Assembly (NCBI GenBank): GCA_014380985.1
Contig: JACMIU010000302.1
Span: forward strand, 1-13,650
Direction of reading: 5' to 3'
Length of the DNA stretch: 13,650 bases
DNA from: Armatimonadota bacterium
GTDB lineage: Bacteria > Armatimonadota > Armatimonadia > Armatimonadales > Armatimonadaceae
The notes beneath the pieces are model-generated. The model made no database searches, had not been told where the DNA came from, and saw nothing but the letters and a program-made list of their open reading frames with translations. Made by a program: the position numbers and the translations under genes. Positions within the stretch are counted from its first letter, which is position 1, and each line of letters begins with the position of its first letter. Below are positions 12,977 to 13,650 of this stretch, one piece after another.

Positions 12977-13650
12977 CTATTCCCCGAATCCGGCTCCGCC
13001 GAACACGTCCATCGTTGCCTTGAGCGGACCCGCCACCGCGCCAATCGTAACATAGCCGACCGACAGCATGGTAACGAGTATGGCGAGACGCTTTTGCGCG
13101 TTTTTCGCGTCCTCGGTAGACTTCGCGGCGGCGTCCTGATAGTATGCGGTCACTTTGTCGAGCATTTCGCTCCACTGCCCGGTGCGCTGCCCGGTGATCA
13201 GCAGTTGCAACGGGTCATGCTCCAGCATTCCCGACGCTTGCATCGCGGCATCCAAACCGTTCCCGGCACGCAAGACGGGGACGCCCCCGGTTAGTAGTTG
13301 GTTCTTGTACACCGTGTTCGGCACGGCGTTCGCGGCGGCGACAAAAGCGGTTTCCGGCGACACGCCCGCGAGCAGTAACTTTCGCAGGAGGCGCGTGAAT
13401 CCGGCGACGGCGCGGGTGTAGGACAGTTTGCGCATCACCGGAAGCATTAGCGCGATTCGGTCGCGGGTCGGGGCGAACCCCGGTTGCCGCCAGACGAACC
13501 CGGCGACTTCGCACAGGATATGCAAGCCGATCCCCGCCTCCGCGACCAGCACGCCCGCCGCCGCATCGAAGGCGATGACCCGGTCGAGCCCGGTCATCTC
13601 GATCAGCCCACCGCCGTGGTTCAGGCACGAATCACCGTACGACCGCCGCA
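12977..13650 (-). CDS. FAD-binding oxidoreductase fragment fused in frame to a T2SS F C-terminal half (open at window edge)
   Basis: The frame has no stop from the right edge to the TAG at 12979-12977 (224 codons); the internal ATG at 13597 need not be the start. The edge-proximal part reads RSYGDSCLNHGGG, then LIEMTGLDRVIAFDAAAGVL and VAEAGIGLHIL. This is the glycine-rich start of a FAD_binding_4 (PCMH-type) oxidase, as in sugar-alcohol oxidases and DprE1. Around base 13500-13515 the match stops. What follows is one T2SS F domain: LPVMRKLSYTRAVAGFTRLLRKLLLAGVSPETA, then LLITGQRTGQWSEMLDKV, with a membrane segment near the end. The F part lacks its N-terminal domain, and the FAD part lacks the rest of its fold. 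This could be a real gene fusion or deletion, or a joining error in the assembly. The downstream 415-aa F gene follows after 7 bases. Confidence 0.65.
   Translation of the reverse strand, partial: RRSYGDSCLNHGGGLIEMTGLDRVIAFDAAAGVLVAEAGIGLHILCEVAGFVWRQPGFAPTRDRIALMLPVMRKLSYTRAVAGFTRLLRKLLLAGVSPETAFVAAANAVPNTVYKNQLLTGGVPVLRAGNGLDAAMQASGMLEHDPLQLLITGQRTGQWSEMLDKVTAYYQDAAAKSTEDAKNAQKRLAILVTMLSVGYVTIGAVAGPLKATMDVFGGAGFGE

Overview
The window (about 60% GC by eye) looks like the chromosome of a Gram-negative-type (diderm) bacterium. It encodes an OprO/P-like outer-membrane porin, a PEP-CTERM surface protein, two type II secretion/type IV pilus F proteins and a secreted redoxin/cytochrome c/copper-monooxygenase protein. 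This gene mix, with a sugar isomerase plus Gfo/Idh/MocA pair, fits Armatimonadota or a neighbouring lineage. That placement is an inference. I see no phage, transposase, integrase or CRISPR array.

Left part (1-1460): two leftward genes, a porin cut by the left edge and a secreted beta-propeller-like protein. Each has a good sigma70-type promoter whose -10 box lies only 7-10 bases before the ATG, so both mRNAs are probably leaderless. Next (1560-2003) comes a strong rightward terminator with no gene in front of it, then three tandem tRNAs. All three carry leucine anticodons (CAG, UAA, CAA) but have short class I variable loops and a shared G1-U72 pair. A shared terminator separates them from the convergent PEP-CTERM gene (2010-2678).

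Middle (2836-7036): a leftward run reading, in transcription order, a 112-aa protein, a HEPN-like 164-aa protein (ATGA overlap), the C-terminal half of carbamoyl-phosphate synthase CarB as a free-standing gene, and the redoxin/cytochrome c/Cu monooxygenase protein 6 bases downstream. A quinone-oxidoreductase-type dehydrogenase (7081-8007) precedes this run.

Right part (8168-10245): a two-gene sugar module, a TIM-barrel isomerase/epimerase followed by a Gfo/Idh/MocA dehydrogenase with an ATGA overlap. Its promoter overlaps a LacI-type operator. After that come a canonical class II tRNA-Leu(GAG) with a consensus promoter and terminator, and a THUMP-like-domain methyltransferase (10505-11725). 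The methyltransferase converges, with overlapping stop codons, on a complete T2SS F gene.

At the right edge is an odd open frame. It starts with a FAD-binding oxidoreductase segment and runs without a stop into the C-terminal half of a second T2SS F protein. The most unusual items are the short-variable-loop leucine-anticodon tRNA cluster and this FAD-oxidase/T2SS F chimera.
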